Shown here one piece after another: positions 38,392-47,464 of a DNA stretch of 64,000 bases (positions are counted from its first letter, which is position 1; every line of letters begins with the position of its first letter). A program made the position numbers and the translations under genes. The stretch is from a bacterium SCSIO 12827 (GTDB lineage Bacteria > Pseudomonadota > Alphaproteobacteria > Rhodospirillales > Casp-alpha2): NCBI GenBank assembly GCA_024397995.1, contig CP073746.1:1-64000 (forward strand). Direction: 5' to 3'. Below the pieces are notes generated by a model. The model did no database searches and was not told the DNA's origin. It saw only the letters and a program-made list of their open reading frames with translations.

Positions 38392-38694
38392 ATGCTGCCC
38401 AACCCTCAAGCCCCGATCCGCTCATTCCTCACCGGCTGCCTGTTCCTGGCGGCCCTGGTCACGGGCGCCCTGATGATCTGGGTCCTGCGTCAGGAAGACG
38501 GCGGGCAATACTGCGTCCCGGGCGGCGGGGATCTGTTCGGCCTGTGCCGCCCGACGGCGGATTTCCTGATCAACGGCCTGGTCTGGTACGTGCTGATTTT
38601 CGGCGCCCTGGCCCTGCCCATTGCCTCGGTGGTTGTGATGCGCTGGGGGGCCAAGCGGCGCGGCGGCGGCCCGGGGACTCCCGGCCGGCCCTAG
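38392..38694 (+). CDS. Small two-segment membrane protein
   Basis: This 100-residue product has two hydrophobic segments (about 15-35 and 62-82) separated by a cysteine-containing loop (YCVPGGGDLFGLCR). A basic, glycine/proline-rich tail follows. It starts 20 bases after lepA on the same strand and may be co-transcribed. No family is recognised. Confidence 0.55.
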   Translation: MLPNPQAPIRSFLTGCLFLAALVTGALMIWVLRQEDGGQYCVPGGGDLFGLCRPTADFLINGLVWYVLIFGALALPIASVVVMRWGAKRRGGGPGTPGRP

Positions 38695-39230
38695 CGACCG
38701 GCGCCCGGCGGCGGCAGGCTGTCGACGTCGATATCGAAATCGGCTTCCGATTCCGCGTAAGTCAGCCCCGCTTCGTCCAAAAAATGCTGGGTTTCGTGGC
38801 TCGGCGCCATGTCGTCGCCGTCGCCATAGCCGTCTTGCATGGCCTGTTCGGCCAGTTCGTCATACAGAAACATCGAATCCTCGCGCTCCTGCAGGTCCTG
38901 CACCTCGTCCGCCGTCAATTGCCGCCGGGGGCGGCAGAACCAGGTCAGCAGCCCGCCGGGCAGGCCGGTCAGCAACCAGGCCGGCAGGTCGAGCAAGGGG
39001 CGGATCACGCCGGACCACAATTCAGGGGACAGACGCTCGACCCGGATCTGCGTGACCACCAGGTTGCCGGGCCAGGCCGTGTACCAGATGTCATGGGCGG
39101 AGACCAAATGCAGGCCGCGCCCGGGCTCGGCCTTGACCAGGGCTTCGGCCGCGCCGGCGGCAAACGCCGCCAAAAGCAGGGCCCAACCCAGGTAGAACGC
39201 CACGCGCTTTATGGTCCAGCCGGTCATCAT
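38691..39230 (-). CDS. Uncharacterised membrane protein with acidic tail
   Basis: This 179-residue product has an N-terminal membrane segment (FYLGWALLLAAFAAGAAEALV) and a second hydrophobic stretch (LLDLPAWLLTGLPGGLLTWF) followed by a basic CRPRRQL. The C-terminal half is strongly acidic, with DADFDIDVD-like composition. The layout is one or two membrane passes with a soluble acidic tail. I do not recognise it. It converges with the preceding small membrane gene by four bases. The start could be 39254, 39230 or 39227. Confidence 0.55.
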   Translation of the reverse strand: MMTGWTIKRVAFYLGWALLLAAFAAGAAEALVKAEPGRGLHLVSAHDIWYTAWPGNLVVTQIRVERLSPELWSGVIRPLLDLPAWLLTGLPGGLLTWFCRPRRQLTADEVQDLQEREDSMFLYDELAEQAMQDGYGDGDDMAPSHETQHFLDEAGLTYAESEADFDIDVDSLPPPGAGR

Positions 39231-39400
39231 GACTTTGTTATGGGGCCGGCACACAATCCGGGCAATGATTATCGAGACACAATGCCGTGCGCGGTTTGCG
39301 ACCCCTGATACCGCTTTAACCGTTGCATGCCACCCCGCCGCCCGCTATTTTCCGCCCCCTGTTCCCCGGGGGCCGCGACGGCCCCGGTGGTGGAACGCGC

Positions 39401-39490
39401 GGAGGGGTGGCCGAGTGGCTGAAGGCGCACGCTTGGAAAGCGTGTATAGGGGCAACTCTATCGGGGGTTCGAATCCCCCTCCCTCCGCCA
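39401..39490 (+). tRNA. tRNA-Ser (GGA anticodon)
   Basis: This 90-base class II tRNA has acceptor GGAGGGG, D arm GCCGAGTGGCTGAAGGC and an anticodon loop TTGGAAA (anticodon GGA). A long variable arm (TATAGGGGCAACTCTATC) and T arm GGGGGTTCGAATCCCCC follow, and CCA is encoded. Confidence 0.96.
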
Positions 39491-39628
39491 AATTTCTTTC
39501 CTGAAAATTTGCCCGCACCCTCTTCCGGCCCTGGGCCGGGATTGCTAGGCTCTGCGCCTGCATTCCGTATCGCCCGCCCCCTTGCCCCAAGGGACCGGCC
39601 GGGCGGCCATCACTTGAGGACATCCCAC

Positions 39629-40516
39629 ATGACCCAGATCGCATTCATCGGCGTCGGCAACATGGGCAACCCCATGGCGGCGAACCTGGTCAAGGCCGGG
39701 CACACGGTCGCCGCCTATGACCTGTCGGCGGACCTGCTGGCCAAGGCGGCGAAAGCCGGGGCGCGGGCGGCCACCAGCGCCGCCGATGCGGCCCACGGGG
39801 CCGAGGTTGTCATCACCATGCTGCCCGCCGGCAAGCATGTGAAAGAGGTCTGCCTGGGCGGTCTGTTCGACCAGCTTTCGCCGGGCACCCTGGTGATCGA
39901 CTGTTCGACCATCGATGTCGACACCTCGCGCGAGGTCCATGCGGCGGCGGCGGCCAAGGGCTTCGCCATGGTCGACGCGCCCGTGTCCGGCGGCGTCGGC
40001 GGGGCCGAGGGCGCGACCCTGACCTTCATGGTCGGCGGTGCGGACGATGCCTTTGCCCGGGCCAGGCCGATCCTGGAGAAAATGGGCAAGACCATCGTTC
40101 ATTGCGGCGGGCCGGGGAACGGCCAGGCGGCCAAGATCTGCAACAACATGATGCTGGGCATTCAGATGGCCTCCGTGGCCGAGGCCTTCGTGCTGGCGGA
40201 AAAATTGGGCCTGGACGCGCAGCGCCTGTTCGACGTGTCGTCCACGGCCTCGGGCCAGTGCTGGTCGCTGACCACCTATTGCCCGGTGCCGGGCCCGGTG
40301 CCGACCTCGCCCGCCAACCGGGATTATACCCCGGGCTTCGCGGCCGCCCTGATGCTGAAGGACATGGGCCTGGCGCTGGCGGCGGCCGGCAGCACGGGTG
40401 CCGATGTGTCCGTCGCCGAAAAAGCGGCCTCGCTGTACCAGGATTACGCGGACGCCGGTCAGGCCGGGAAGGATTTTTCCGGCATCATCAACCTGATCCG
40501 CGACCGCGCCAAATAA
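39629..40516 (+). CDS. mmsB: 3-hydroxyisobutyrate dehydrogenase-family oxidoreductase
   Basis: This beta-hydroxyacid dehydrogenase of 295 residues is predicted to oxidise 3-hydroxyisobutyrate to methylmalonate semialdehyde in valine breakdown. It has the NAD-binding GVGNMGNPMAANLVKAGH and the substrate motif DAPVSGGVGGAEGATL. The catalytic Lys is in GNGQAAKICNNM. ATG 39629 follows GAGGA by eight bases. The frame runs back through the tRNA-Ser and is ignored there. It is the first of five same-strand genes. Confidence 0.9.
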   Translation: MTQIAFIGVGNMGNPMAANLVKAGHTVAAYDLSADLLAKAAKAGARAATSAADAAHGAEVVITMLPAGKHVKEVCLGGLFDQLSPGTLVIDCSTIDVDTSREVHAAAAAKGFAMVDAPVSGGVGGAEGATLTFMVGGADDAFARARPILEKMGKTIVHCGGPGNGQAAKICNNMMLGIQMASVAEAFVLAEKLGLDAQRLFDVSSTASGQCWSLTTYCPVPGPVPTSPANRDYTPGFAAALMLKDMGLALAAAGSTGADVSVAEKAASLYQDYADAGQAGKDFSGIINLIRDRAK

Positions 40517-40551
40517 CACCAAAAGCAACACCACCTAAGGAGCATCCATCC

Positions 40552-41040
40552 ATGACCATCAAGACCGGCGACCGCGTACCCTCTGCCACGATTTTCAAAA
40601 TGGGCGACGACGGCGGGCCCGAAGCGGTTTCCACCGACGATTATTTCAAGGGCCGCAAGGTCGTGGTGTTCGGCCTGCCGGGGGCCTTCACGCGCACCTG
40701 TTCGGCCAAGCATCTGCCGGGCTTCGTCACCCAGGCCGACGCCATCCTGGCCAAGGGCGTCGACGAGATCGCCTGCGTCTCGGTCAACGACGCCATGGTC
40801 ATGACGGCCTGGGGCCTGTCTCACGAAGCGCCCGGCAAGGTGACCATGCTGTCCGACGGCAATTGCGCCCTGACCGAGGCCATGGGCCTGGCGTCCGACA
40901 TGTCGGCCAAGGGCTACGGCAAGCGCTCCAAGCGCTATGCCATGATCGTCGAGGACGGCACGGTCACCCATTTCGCGTTGGAGACGGAGCCCGGGCTCAA
41001 CGTGTCCTCGGCGGAGCAGATTCTCGCGGCCCTCGGCTGA
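40552..41040 (+). CDS. Peroxiredoxin, Prx5-type
   Basis: This 162-residue thiol peroxidase reduces hydrogen peroxide and alkyl hydroperoxides. The active-site motif PGAFTRTCS places the peroxidatic cysteine at C50. VSVNDAMVMTAWG and SKRYAMIVEDG are typical of the Prx5/AhpE-like group that uses glutaredoxin or thioredoxin. AAGGAG precedes the ATG. It follows mmsB by 35 bases. Confidence 0.94.
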   Translation: MTIKTGDRVPSATIFKMGDDGGPEAVSTDDYFKGRKVVVFGLPGAFTRTCSAKHLPGFVTQADAILAKGVDEIACVSVNDAMVMTAWGLSHEAPGKVTMLSDGNCALTEAMGLASDMSAKGYGKRSKRYAMIVEDGTVTHFALETEPGLNVSSAEQILAALG

Positions 41041-41063
41041 TCCCGACAGACAGGGAGAGACCG

Positions 41064-41975
41064 ATGACCGACGGCGGCAACATGCGCCCGCTGCGCTTTA
41101 CCCATTTCGGGGCGGCGGGCTGGAAAATCACGGACGGCGAGACGGTTATCCTGCTCGACCCCTATCTGTCGCGGGTGCGGTTTCAGGGCCGGCGTTACGG
41201 CCCCCATGACGCCACCGAAATCCCGGACGACCCGCGCCCGGTGGTGAAGATGAGCGAGCCGGCCGGCCACGACACGGCGACCATCGACCGCCACGTGCCC
41301 GAGGCCGATTTCATCATCCTGTCCCATTCCCATTTCAACCACGCCATGGACGTGCCCTATATCGCCAACAAGACGGGTGCGGTGGTGATCGGCACGGAAA
41401 GTACCTGCAACATCGCCATCAACGGCGGCGTGCCGGACGAACAGATCCACGCCGTGCGGGGCGGCGAGGATTATCAGTACGAGACCTTTTCCATCCGCGT
41501 GATCCCAAGCCTGCATTCGGCCCTGTCCTGCAAACTGTACAAGGACTTCGGCACCATCCCGGTGCAGGACGACCCGCTGTGCCTCGATGATTATGTCGAG
41601 GGCGGCACGCTCGCCTATCTGATCCGCATGGGCGGGCGGGAAATTCTGCTGTTCGGTTCCATGAACTTCATCGAGCGCGAGGTCGAGGGCCTGCGCCCGG
41701 ACGTCGCCTTCATCGCCTCGGCGCCGCCGCGCCTCGACATACACGACTACACGGCGCGCCTGATGCGCTGCCTGGGCAATCCCCCGCTGGTGGTCGCGAC
41801 CCATTGGGACGACCAGGGCCTGCCCTTCGGCGCCCCCCAGGACAAGGCCTTGGCCCATACGGAGGGGTTCATCCAGGAGGTCAAGGCGGCATCGCCCAAG
41901 ACCGAGGTCTTCGTGCCGCGTCATTTCCAGACCCTGGCCATCGATGCCCAGGGCCGGATGTGCGTGGCCGACTAG
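41064..41975 (+). CDS. MBL-fold metallohydrolase-like protein with altered HxHxDH motif
   Basis: This 303-residue cytosolic protein is of UlaG-like metallo-beta-lactamase fold. RFTHFGAAGWKI and LLDPYLSRVRF open the fold. The metal motif reads H88-S-H90-F-N92-H93, so the Asp of HxHxDH is replaced by Asn (codon AAC). Later landmarks are SLHSALS, LLFGSMNFIERE and ATHWDDQG. The changed ligand suggests a different metal content or loss of hydrolase activity. The substrate is unknown. GGGAGA precedes the ATG. It starts 23 bases after the peroxiredoxin gene. Confidence 0.8.
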   Translation: MTDGGNMRPLRFTHFGAAGWKITDGETVILLDPYLSRVRFQGRRYGPHDATEIPDDPRPVVKMSEPAGHDTATIDRHVPEADFIILSHSHFNHAMDVPYIANKTGAVVIGTESTCNIAINGGVPDEQIHAVRGGEDYQYETFSIRVIPSLHSALSCKLYKDFGTIPVQDDPLCLDDYVEGGTLAYLIRMGGREILLFGSMNFIEREVEGLRPDVAFIASAPPRLDIHDYTARLMRCLGNPPLVVATHWDDQGLPFGAPQDKALAHTEGFIQEVKAASPKTEVFVPRHFQTLAIDAQGRMCVAD

Positions 41976-42045
41976 CGGCGCGGGCTGTTCCGGCCTCCCG
42001 CCCCGCGTGCTAGGGTCGGCAAAACTTTCTTGGGAGGATACCAAC

Positions 42046-43089
42046 ATGACCGCCATCAACACCCTGTTGCCGACCTCGCTGGTCGGCTCCTACGCTCAGC
42101 CCAACTGGCTGCTCGACCGGGCCAAGCTGGCCGGGCGCTTCCCGCCGCGCACGCGGGCGAAGGAACTGTGGCGCATCGATCCGGAATATCTGGAAGAAGC
42201 CCAGAACGACGCCACCATCCTGGCCATCCGCGATCAGGAACGGGCCGGGCTCGACATCATCACCGACGGTGAGATGCGCCGCGAAAGCTATTCCAACCGC
42301 TTCGCCACGGCGCTGTCGGGCGTCGACATCGACAATCCGGGCGAAGCCCTCGACCGGTCCGGCCATCCCAATCCGGTGCCGCGCATTGTCGGTAAGATCA
42401 CCCGCATGCATGCGGTCGAGGTCGAGGACGTGAAATTCCTGCGCGCCAATACGGACCGCAAGATCAAGATCACCGTGCCCGGTCCCTTCACCATGTCGCA
42501 GCAGGCGCAGAACGATTTCTATGCATCGGAGGCCGACCTCGCCATGGATTACGCCGCCGCCGTGAACGAGGAAGTCCGCGACCTGTTCGCCGCCGGCGCC
42601 GATGTGGTGCAGCTGGATGAACCTTACATGCAGGCCCGCCCGGAAAAGGCCGAGGAATACGGGCTGGCCGCCCTCAACCGCGCCCTCGACGGGATCGAGG
42701 GCGAGACGGCCGTGCATATCTGTTTCGGCTATGCCGCCATCATCCACGACCGGCCCGAGGGCGGGTATTCCTTCCTGCCGCAGTTGGCCGCCTGTTCGGT
42801 CTGCGACATCTCCATCGAGACGGCGCAGTCGCATCTCGATTGCACGGTGCTGGAAACCCTGCCGGAAAAGAACATCATCCTGGGCGTGCTGGATCTCTCG
42901 ACCCACGATATCGAAACGCCGGAAACAGTGGCCGACCGCATCCGCAAGGGCCTTGCCCATCATCCGGCGGAAAAGATCATCGTGGCGCCGGATTGCGGGC
43001 TCAAGTATCTGCCCCGCGACGTCGCCTTCGGCAAGATGAAGGCCATGGCCGACGGTGCGGCCATCGGCCGCGCGGAAATCGCCAAATAA
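42046..43089 (+). CDS. MetE C-terminal-domain-like methyltransferase
   Basis: This 347-residue protein corresponds to the catalytic C-terminal barrel of cobalamin-independent methionine synthase without the N-terminal half. It has TSLVGSYAQPNW, ITDGEMRRESY, VVQLDEPYMQARPE, the zinc ligands H and C in VHICFGY, and the late Cys in APDCGLKYLPRD. Stand-alone proteins of this type use varied methyl donors, so methionine synthesis from methylcobalamin or another donor is possible but unproven. GGGAGG precedes the ATG. Confidence 0.85.
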   Translation: MTAINTLLPTSLVGSYAQPNWLLDRAKLAGRFPPRTRAKELWRIDPEYLEEAQNDATILAIRDQERAGLDIITDGEMRRESYSNRFATALSGVDIDNPGEALDRSGHPNPVPRIVGKITRMHAVEVEDVKFLRANTDRKIKITVPGPFTMSQQAQNDFYASEADLAMDYAAAVNEEVRDLFAAGADVVQLDEPYMQARPEKAEEYGLAALNRALDGIEGETAVHICFGYAAIIHDRPEGGYSFLPQLAACSVCDISIETAQSHLDCTVLETLPEKNIILGVLDLSTHDIETPETVADRIRKGLAHHPAEKIIVAPDCGLKYLPRDVAFGKMKAMADGAAIGRAEIAK

Positions 43090-43121
43090 GAAACGCTAAG
43101 AGAGCAAAAGAAAGCCGACCC

Positions 43122-44135
43122 ATGACCAAGACCAATACCCGGGTGCTGTTCAATTCCACGCCCGAGGGCCTGCCCGTACCGGACAACTTCCGCCTGGACG
43201 AAACCCCCGTGCCCGAACCGGGGGCGGGGCAGTTCCTGCTGCGCAATTTGTATCTCTCCCTCGATCCCTATCAGCGCATGCTGATGGGCGGCGGCTGGAC
43301 CTACAGCCCCAACGTGCTGAAGCCGGGCGACCTCATGGTCGGGCGCGTGTTGGGTGAGGTGATCGCAACCAACAATCCGGATTTCCCCATCGGCACACAT
43401 GTTGTCGGGCGGCTCGGCTGGCAGACCCATGTGGTGTCGGACGGATCGGATTTGGATTTCGTCGTCACGCCCAAACCGGGGGTGCCGCTCTCGTCCTATC
43501 TCGGGGTTTGCGGGTCGACCGGCGTCACCGCCTGGGTCGGGCTCAAGATTACGGGTCAGCCCAAGGCGGGGGAGACGGTCGTCGTCTCCGCCGCCGCCGG
43601 ATCGGTCGGCAGCTGCGTCGGTCAGTTGGCCAAGGACATGGGCTGCCGCGCCGTCGGCATCGCCGGCGGGCCGGACAAATGCAAACTGGTGGTCGATGAA
43701 TTCGGCTTCGACGCCTGCATCGACTACAAGGCCCCGGACCTGGCGGGCCAGTTGAAGACGGCCGCGCCCGACGGCGTCGACGTCTATTTCGACAACGTGG
43801 GCGGCAAAATCCTGGAAACGGTGATGGGCCAGTGCAACCGCCTGGCGCGCATTCCCGTCTGCGGCGTGTTGGCGCGCTACAACGAAACGGGTGAAGCCTA
43901 CGGCAACCGCAACATGCACCTGTTCTTCGACAAGTCGCTGAAGATGGAAGGCTTCGTGCTCAACGCCCATAAGGCCATCTGGCCCCAGGCGCGGGCGGAA
44001 CTGGAGGCCATGGTCGCCGACGGCCGCATGGCCTATCGCGAGACCGTCGCCCAGGGCATCGCCGCCGCGCCCGAAGCCTTCATCGGCATGCTGCAGGGCA
44101 AGAACCTGGGCAAGCAGCTGGTCAAGCTGACCTGA
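43122..44135 (+). CDS. NADP-dependent MDR oxidoreductase (CurA/prostaglandin-reductase-like)
   Basis: This 337-residue medium-chain dehydrogenase/reductase lacks the zinc ligands. It has LSLDPYQRMLM, CGSTGVTAWVGL and the cofactor motif VSAAAGSVGSCVGQLAK (AxxGxxG). DVYFDNVGGKILETVM and FFDKSLKMEGFVL match leukotriene B4 12-hydroxydehydrogenase-like reductases acting on alpha,beta-unsaturated carbonyls. It is the last of the five same-strand metabolic genes. Confidence 0.92.
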   Translation: MTKTNTRVLFNSTPEGLPVPDNFRLDETPVPEPGAGQFLLRNLYLSLDPYQRMLMGGGWTYSPNVLKPGDLMVGRVLGEVIATNNPDFPIGTHVVGRLGWQTHVVSDGSDLDFVVTPKPGVPLSSYLGVCGSTGVTAWVGLKITGQPKAGETVVVSAAAGSVGSCVGQLAKDMGCRAVGIAGGPDKCKLVVDEFGFDACIDYKAPDLAGQLKTAAPDGVDVYFDNVGGKILETVMGQCNRLARIPVCGVLARYNETGEAYGNRNMHLFFDKSLKMEGFVLNAHKAIWPQARAELEAMVADGRMAYRETVAQGIAAAPEAFIGMLQGKNLGKQLVKLT

Positions 44136-44150
44136 CGTTTCGCCCTGGGT

Positions 44151-44693
44151 TTACGCGCAGGTCGCCCCCCGCAGATGCGCCTTGCCGTCGGTGCCGAAGG
44201 TGCCGCGGGCGTTTCCTTCGCCGATCTTGGGGTGGGTGAACAGGCCGAGGATCTCGGCGCCCGCGATTTCCTCGCCCGTCACATAGGCTTGGCCCTCGGC
44301 GGAATTTTCCAGGCGGTCATCCAGGTCGATCGAGAATACGAAGGTGCGGCCCGGGGTGAAGTTGCTGAAATGCAGGGTCAGTTCCTCCGCCCCGTCGGCG
44401 ACCACGGGAGCCTGCATCAGGCCGACTTCGCCTTCGACGGCTTCGAACTGCTGTGGCTCCGACGCGCCGGCGCCGCCGAAATCCGTGTCGAACACCACGT
44501 GCCCGGCGGAATTCGCCGCGTGGAATTCCAGGCTCAGCAGGGTCCAGGGCTCCAGGCTTTTGTTTTCTATGATGAACAGGTCGGGGCTTGAATCGATAAA
44601 GCGAATGAGGACCTCGGGCCCGCAGGCGCGCGCCGCGGGGCCCAAAACCAGGCCCAAGATCAATGCCACCGTGCCGATGAACACGCGTCGCAT
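44151..44693 (-). CDS. Secreted protein of unknown function
   Basis: This 180-residue product has a signal peptide (MRRVFIGTVALILGLVLG) with a probable cleavage after ARA. One cysteine lies just after the cleavage site (ACGPEV) and one at the very end (ATCA), possibly a disulfide. The body is beta-rich, with PWTLLSLEFHA and LTLHFSNFTPGRTFVFSIDLDD. I do not recognise the family. It lies between the MDR gene (convergent) and egtD (same strand). Confidence 0.65.
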   Translation of the reverse strand: MRRVFIGTVALILGLVLGPAARACGPEVLIRFIDSSPDLFIIENKSLEPWTLLSLEFHAANSAGHVVFDTDFGGAGASEPQQFEAVEGEVGLMQAPVVADGAEELTLHFSNFTPGRTFVFSIDLDDRLENSAEGQAYVTGEEIAGAEILGLFTHPKIGEGNARGTFGTDGKAHLRGATCA

Positions 44694-44753
44694 GACGCTG
44701 CCTCCCTTGGGGCCTCCCTAGGCCGCCCCGCATCTCAAAGCATGGCCGAAGTC

Positions 44754-45722
44754 TCAGGCGGCGGCAAGCAGATGGATGGAGAACAGGCTGTCCGCGTCGG
44801 TCCAATGCTGCTGCGCGCGCCAGCCGGCGCCGCCGGCGACGCGGTGGAAATCCTCGACCGCGTATTTATAGGAATTTTCCGTATGGATGGTCTCGCCCGC
44901 GCGGAAGTCGAAGGCATGGCCGTCGATCCGCACCGTCTGGTCGACCGTGCTTTCCAGATGCATCTCGACCCGGCCCTCGCCGTCGTCATAGCGCACGCGA
45001 TGGGCGAAGCGCGCACGGTCGAAGCCGCCGCCCAGTTCCCGGTTGATGCGATCCAGAAGGTTCAGGTTGAAGTCTGCGGTCACGCCCTTGGCATCGTCAT
45101 AGGCCGGCAGCAGCACGTCCAGGTCTTTTTTCAGGTCGACGCCAACCACCATGAAGGCGTCGTCGCCGAGCATGCGCCGGGCGCGGGCAAGGAAGCCGGC
45201 CGCCTGGGCGGGCTCGAAATTGCCGATGGTGGAGCCCGGAAAGAAACCGACCGTGGGCGCATCGTCGAGGGCGGATGGAAGGGGAAGCTCGGCGGTGAAA
45301 TCGCCGACCACGGGAATGACCTCCAGATGCGGCAGGCGGCTGGCGAGGGCACCGGCGGCGGCCTCCAGATAATCGGCGGCGACGTCGATGGGCACGTAGC
45401 CGCGGAGATCGGTCAGGGCGTTGAGGAACAAATCCGACTTGCGGCTTGACCCCGATCCGAATTCCACGACCCAGGCCCCGGCCGGCAGGGCCGCCCCCAG
45501 ATCGTCCGCGATGTCGGTCAGCAGGGCAAGTTCCGTGCGCGTCGGATAGTATTCGTCGAGATGAGTGATTTCCTCGAACAGGGCAGAGCCGCGAACGTCA
45601 TAGAGCCATTTGCAGGGCAGGGTCTTGGTGGCGGCGGACAGCCCGTCGATGACGTCGCGCAGGAAGGCTTCCCTGCCGTCGTCGTCCAATCCTGTGTCTT
45701 CAACATCGGCGAAGGCGTCCAT
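44754..45722 (-). CDS. egtD: L-histidine N-alpha-methyltransferase
   Basis: EgtD trimethylates histidine to hercynine with SAM, the first step of ergothioneine synthesis. The 322-residue product has YDVRGSALFEEIT, the SAM-binding EFGSGSSRKSDLFLNAL, VPIDVAADYLEAAA, FFPGSTIGNFEP and GVDLKKD. ATG 45722 starts it at MDAFADVEDTG. The frame runs further into egtB, which is the real gene there. It follows egtB by only a few bases, so the two form an operon. Confidence 0.95.
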   Translation of the reverse strand: MDAFADVEDTGLDDDGREAFLRDVIDGLSAATKTLPCKWLYDVRGSALFEEITHLDEYYPTRTELALLTDIADDLGAALPAGAWVVEFGSGSSRKSDLFLNALTDLRGYVPIDVAADYLEAAAGALASRLPHLEVIPVVGDFTAELPLPSALDDAPTVGFFPGSTIGNFEPAQAAGFLARARRMLGDDAFMVVGVDLKKDLDVLLPAYDDAKGVTADFNLNLLDRINRELGGGFDRARFAHRVRYDDGEGRVEMHLESTVDQTVRIDGHAFDFRAGETIHTENSYKYAVEDFHRVAGGAGWRAQQHWTDADSLFSIHLLAAA

Positions 45723-45729
45723 CGTTGTC

Positions 45730-47028
45730 TCACCCATCCTCGGCAAGGCGCAGGCCGGTGAACTGCCAGCGCTGATGCGGATAAAAGAAGTTGCGGTAGG
45801 TGGCGCGCGCGTGCCCTTCCGGTGTGGCGCAGGACCCGCCGCGCAACACGTTCTGCCCCGACATGAATTTGCCGTTGTATTCGCCGCCGGCCCCGTCCGT
45901 GGCCTGGAAGCCGGGATAAGGGGCATAGGCGCTGGCCGTCCATTCCCAGACGTCGCCGAACATCTGCTGCAGGCCGTCACGGTCCTGTGCCGGGGCGGGG
46001 CGCAGGCGGCCCGAACCCGCGAAGTTGCCGGTAACCGGCAGCTCTCCGGCCGCCGCCTCCCATTCGAATTCCGTCGGCAGGCGTTTGCCGGACCAGCGGG
46101 CGAAGGCATCGGCCTCGAACAGGCTGATGTGGGTCACCGGGGCATCCGGGTCGACGGGCTGCGGCCCCTTCAGGGTCATGGTCCACCAGTCGCCGTCGCG
46201 GTCTTCCCAATACAGGGGCGCCGACCAGCCTTCGGCCTGGACCGTGGCCCAGCCGTCGGACAGCCACAACAGGGGGTCGGCATAGCCGCCGTCGGCGATG
46301 AAGGCCATCCATTCGCCGTTGGTCGCCGGGCGCGAGGCCAGGCGGAACGGCCGCACCAGGGCGTCATGGCGCGGTGTTTCGCAGTCGAACGCGAAGTCGC
46401 CGCCCGAGGTGTCGGCGCCGACGGGCAGGATGCCGCCGTCAAAAGCGATCCAGCGCAGATCCGGCGCCCCGCTGCCCGTGGCCAGCGGTTCCGCCGGGCG
46501 ATAGGCGGGCTTCAGGGGGTTTTGCGCGAACAGGTGCAGAATGTCGGTCAGCAGAAGTTCCTGATGCTGCTGTTCGTGGTGCAGGCCCAATTCGATAATG
46601 TTCAGCAGGTCTTCGTCCGCGCCGCCCTTGCTCATAAGGTCGGCCAGGGCGGCGTCCACATGATGCCGGTAAGCGATCACGTCGGCCAGCGGCGGGCGGG
46701 TCAACAGGCCGCGCTGGGGCCGCGGCTGGCGCGAGCCGACGCTGTCGTAGTAGGAATTGAACAGATAGGCGAAGCGGTCGTCGAACAGCTGATAGCCGGG
46801 ATGGCCGGGTTCCAGAACAAGGGCTTCGAAGAACCAGCTGGTATGGCCGAGATGCCATTTGGCGGGGCTGGCGTCGGCCATGGACTGGGCCGTGGCGTCG
46901 GCGTCGGACAGACCTTCGGCCAGGGCCAGGGTTTCGGCACGCATCGCCTGAAGCCGCCGCAGAAGGGCTTCTGATGCCTCGGCCGCCGATGTCTTGTTCA
47001 GTTCGGCGCGTCGGTTCTGAGATGCCAT
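45730..47028 (-). CDS. egtB: Hercynine oxygenase (ergothioneine sulfoxide synthase)
   Basis: EgtB is a non-haem iron enzyme that joins a sulfur donor to hercynine. The 432-residue product has an N-terminal DinB-like domain with WHLGHTSWFFE and the iron motif HHEQQHQEL (HxxxHxE). The C-terminal formylglycine-generating-enzyme-like domain has RPATNGEW, PTEFEWEAA, DVWEWTAS and LRGGSCAT. The arrangement egtB then egtD is common in proteobacteria. Whether the donor is cysteine or gamma-glutamylcysteine cannot be decided here. Confidence 0.95.
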   Translation of the reverse strand: MASQNRRAELNKTSAAEASEALLRRLQAMRAETLALAEGLSDADATAQSMADASPAKWHLGHTSWFFEALVLEPGHPGYQLFDDRFAYLFNSYYDSVGSRQPRPQRGLLTRPPLADVIAYRHHVDAALADLMSKGGADEDLLNIIELGLHHEQQHQELLLTDILHLFAQNPLKPAYRPAEPLATGSGAPDLRWIAFDGGILPVGADTSGGDFAFDCETPRHDALVRPFRLASRPATNGEWMAFIADGGYADPLLWLSDGWATVQAEGWSAPLYWEDRDGDWWTMTLKGPQPVDPDAPVTHISLFEADAFARWSGKRLPTEFEWEAAAGELPVTGNFAGSGRLRPAPAQDRDGLQQMFGDVWEWTASAYAPYPGFQATDGAGGEYNGKFMSGQNVLRGGSCATPEGHARATYRNFFYPHQRWQFTGLRLAEDG

Positions 47029-47200
47029 GAAACGCTGTTCGTGAATGCTTCCGCATGAATTTTGGTGCGCGCGGCTGGTTCCGCGCGGCAGGGTTCCCGC
47101 AAACCTTAACGGACGGGTCCAGGCCTGTGTGGATTATTTATTCACAGTTGCGTTACGCCCCGATGACCAACCAATGCGGCGGCCCGGCCACGGCGGGGGC

Positions 47201-47464
47201 TTAAATCTGATCGTCGCGGAAATACTCGTCGTCGCGGCCGCCGCCCTGCTTGATAAGTTCGTAGTCGCGCCAGTATTCCTCGACGTCGTCACCGGGCTGG
47301 GGGCCCGTGCCGATGCCGTACTGTTCCCACTTTTCGCGGTCGCTCAGCTTGTCCATGTCCGGCTTTTTGGGCGAGGTCATTTTCAGCAGCACGCCCGCGA
47401 CGACGGTCGCGACAATCAGCACGATGCCGATGGGCAGCCAGCCCAGTTGTTTAATTAATTCCAC
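47201..47464 (-). CDS. Small single-pass membrane protein
   Basis: This 87-residue product has one membrane segment (about 9-28, WLPIGIVLIVATVVAGVLL) and a charged cytosolic or periplasmic tail rich in Asp, Glu, Tyr and Trp (YWRDYELIKQ, DEYFRDDQI). I do not recognise it. It is upstream of egtB on the same strand with a gap of 172 bases. Confidence 0.6.
   Translation of the reverse strand: MELIKQLGWLPIGIVLIVATVVAGVLLKMTSPKKPDMDKLSDREKWEQYGIGTGPQPGDDVEEYWRDYELIKQGGGRDDEYFRDDQI

Noticed and set aside
35675-38425. A 916-codon open frame on the minus strand across lepA and the LysE-family gene
   Set aside because: It is antisense to clearly recognisable lepA, and has the Arg/His/Gly-rich composition expected of an opposite-strand frame in high-GC DNA.
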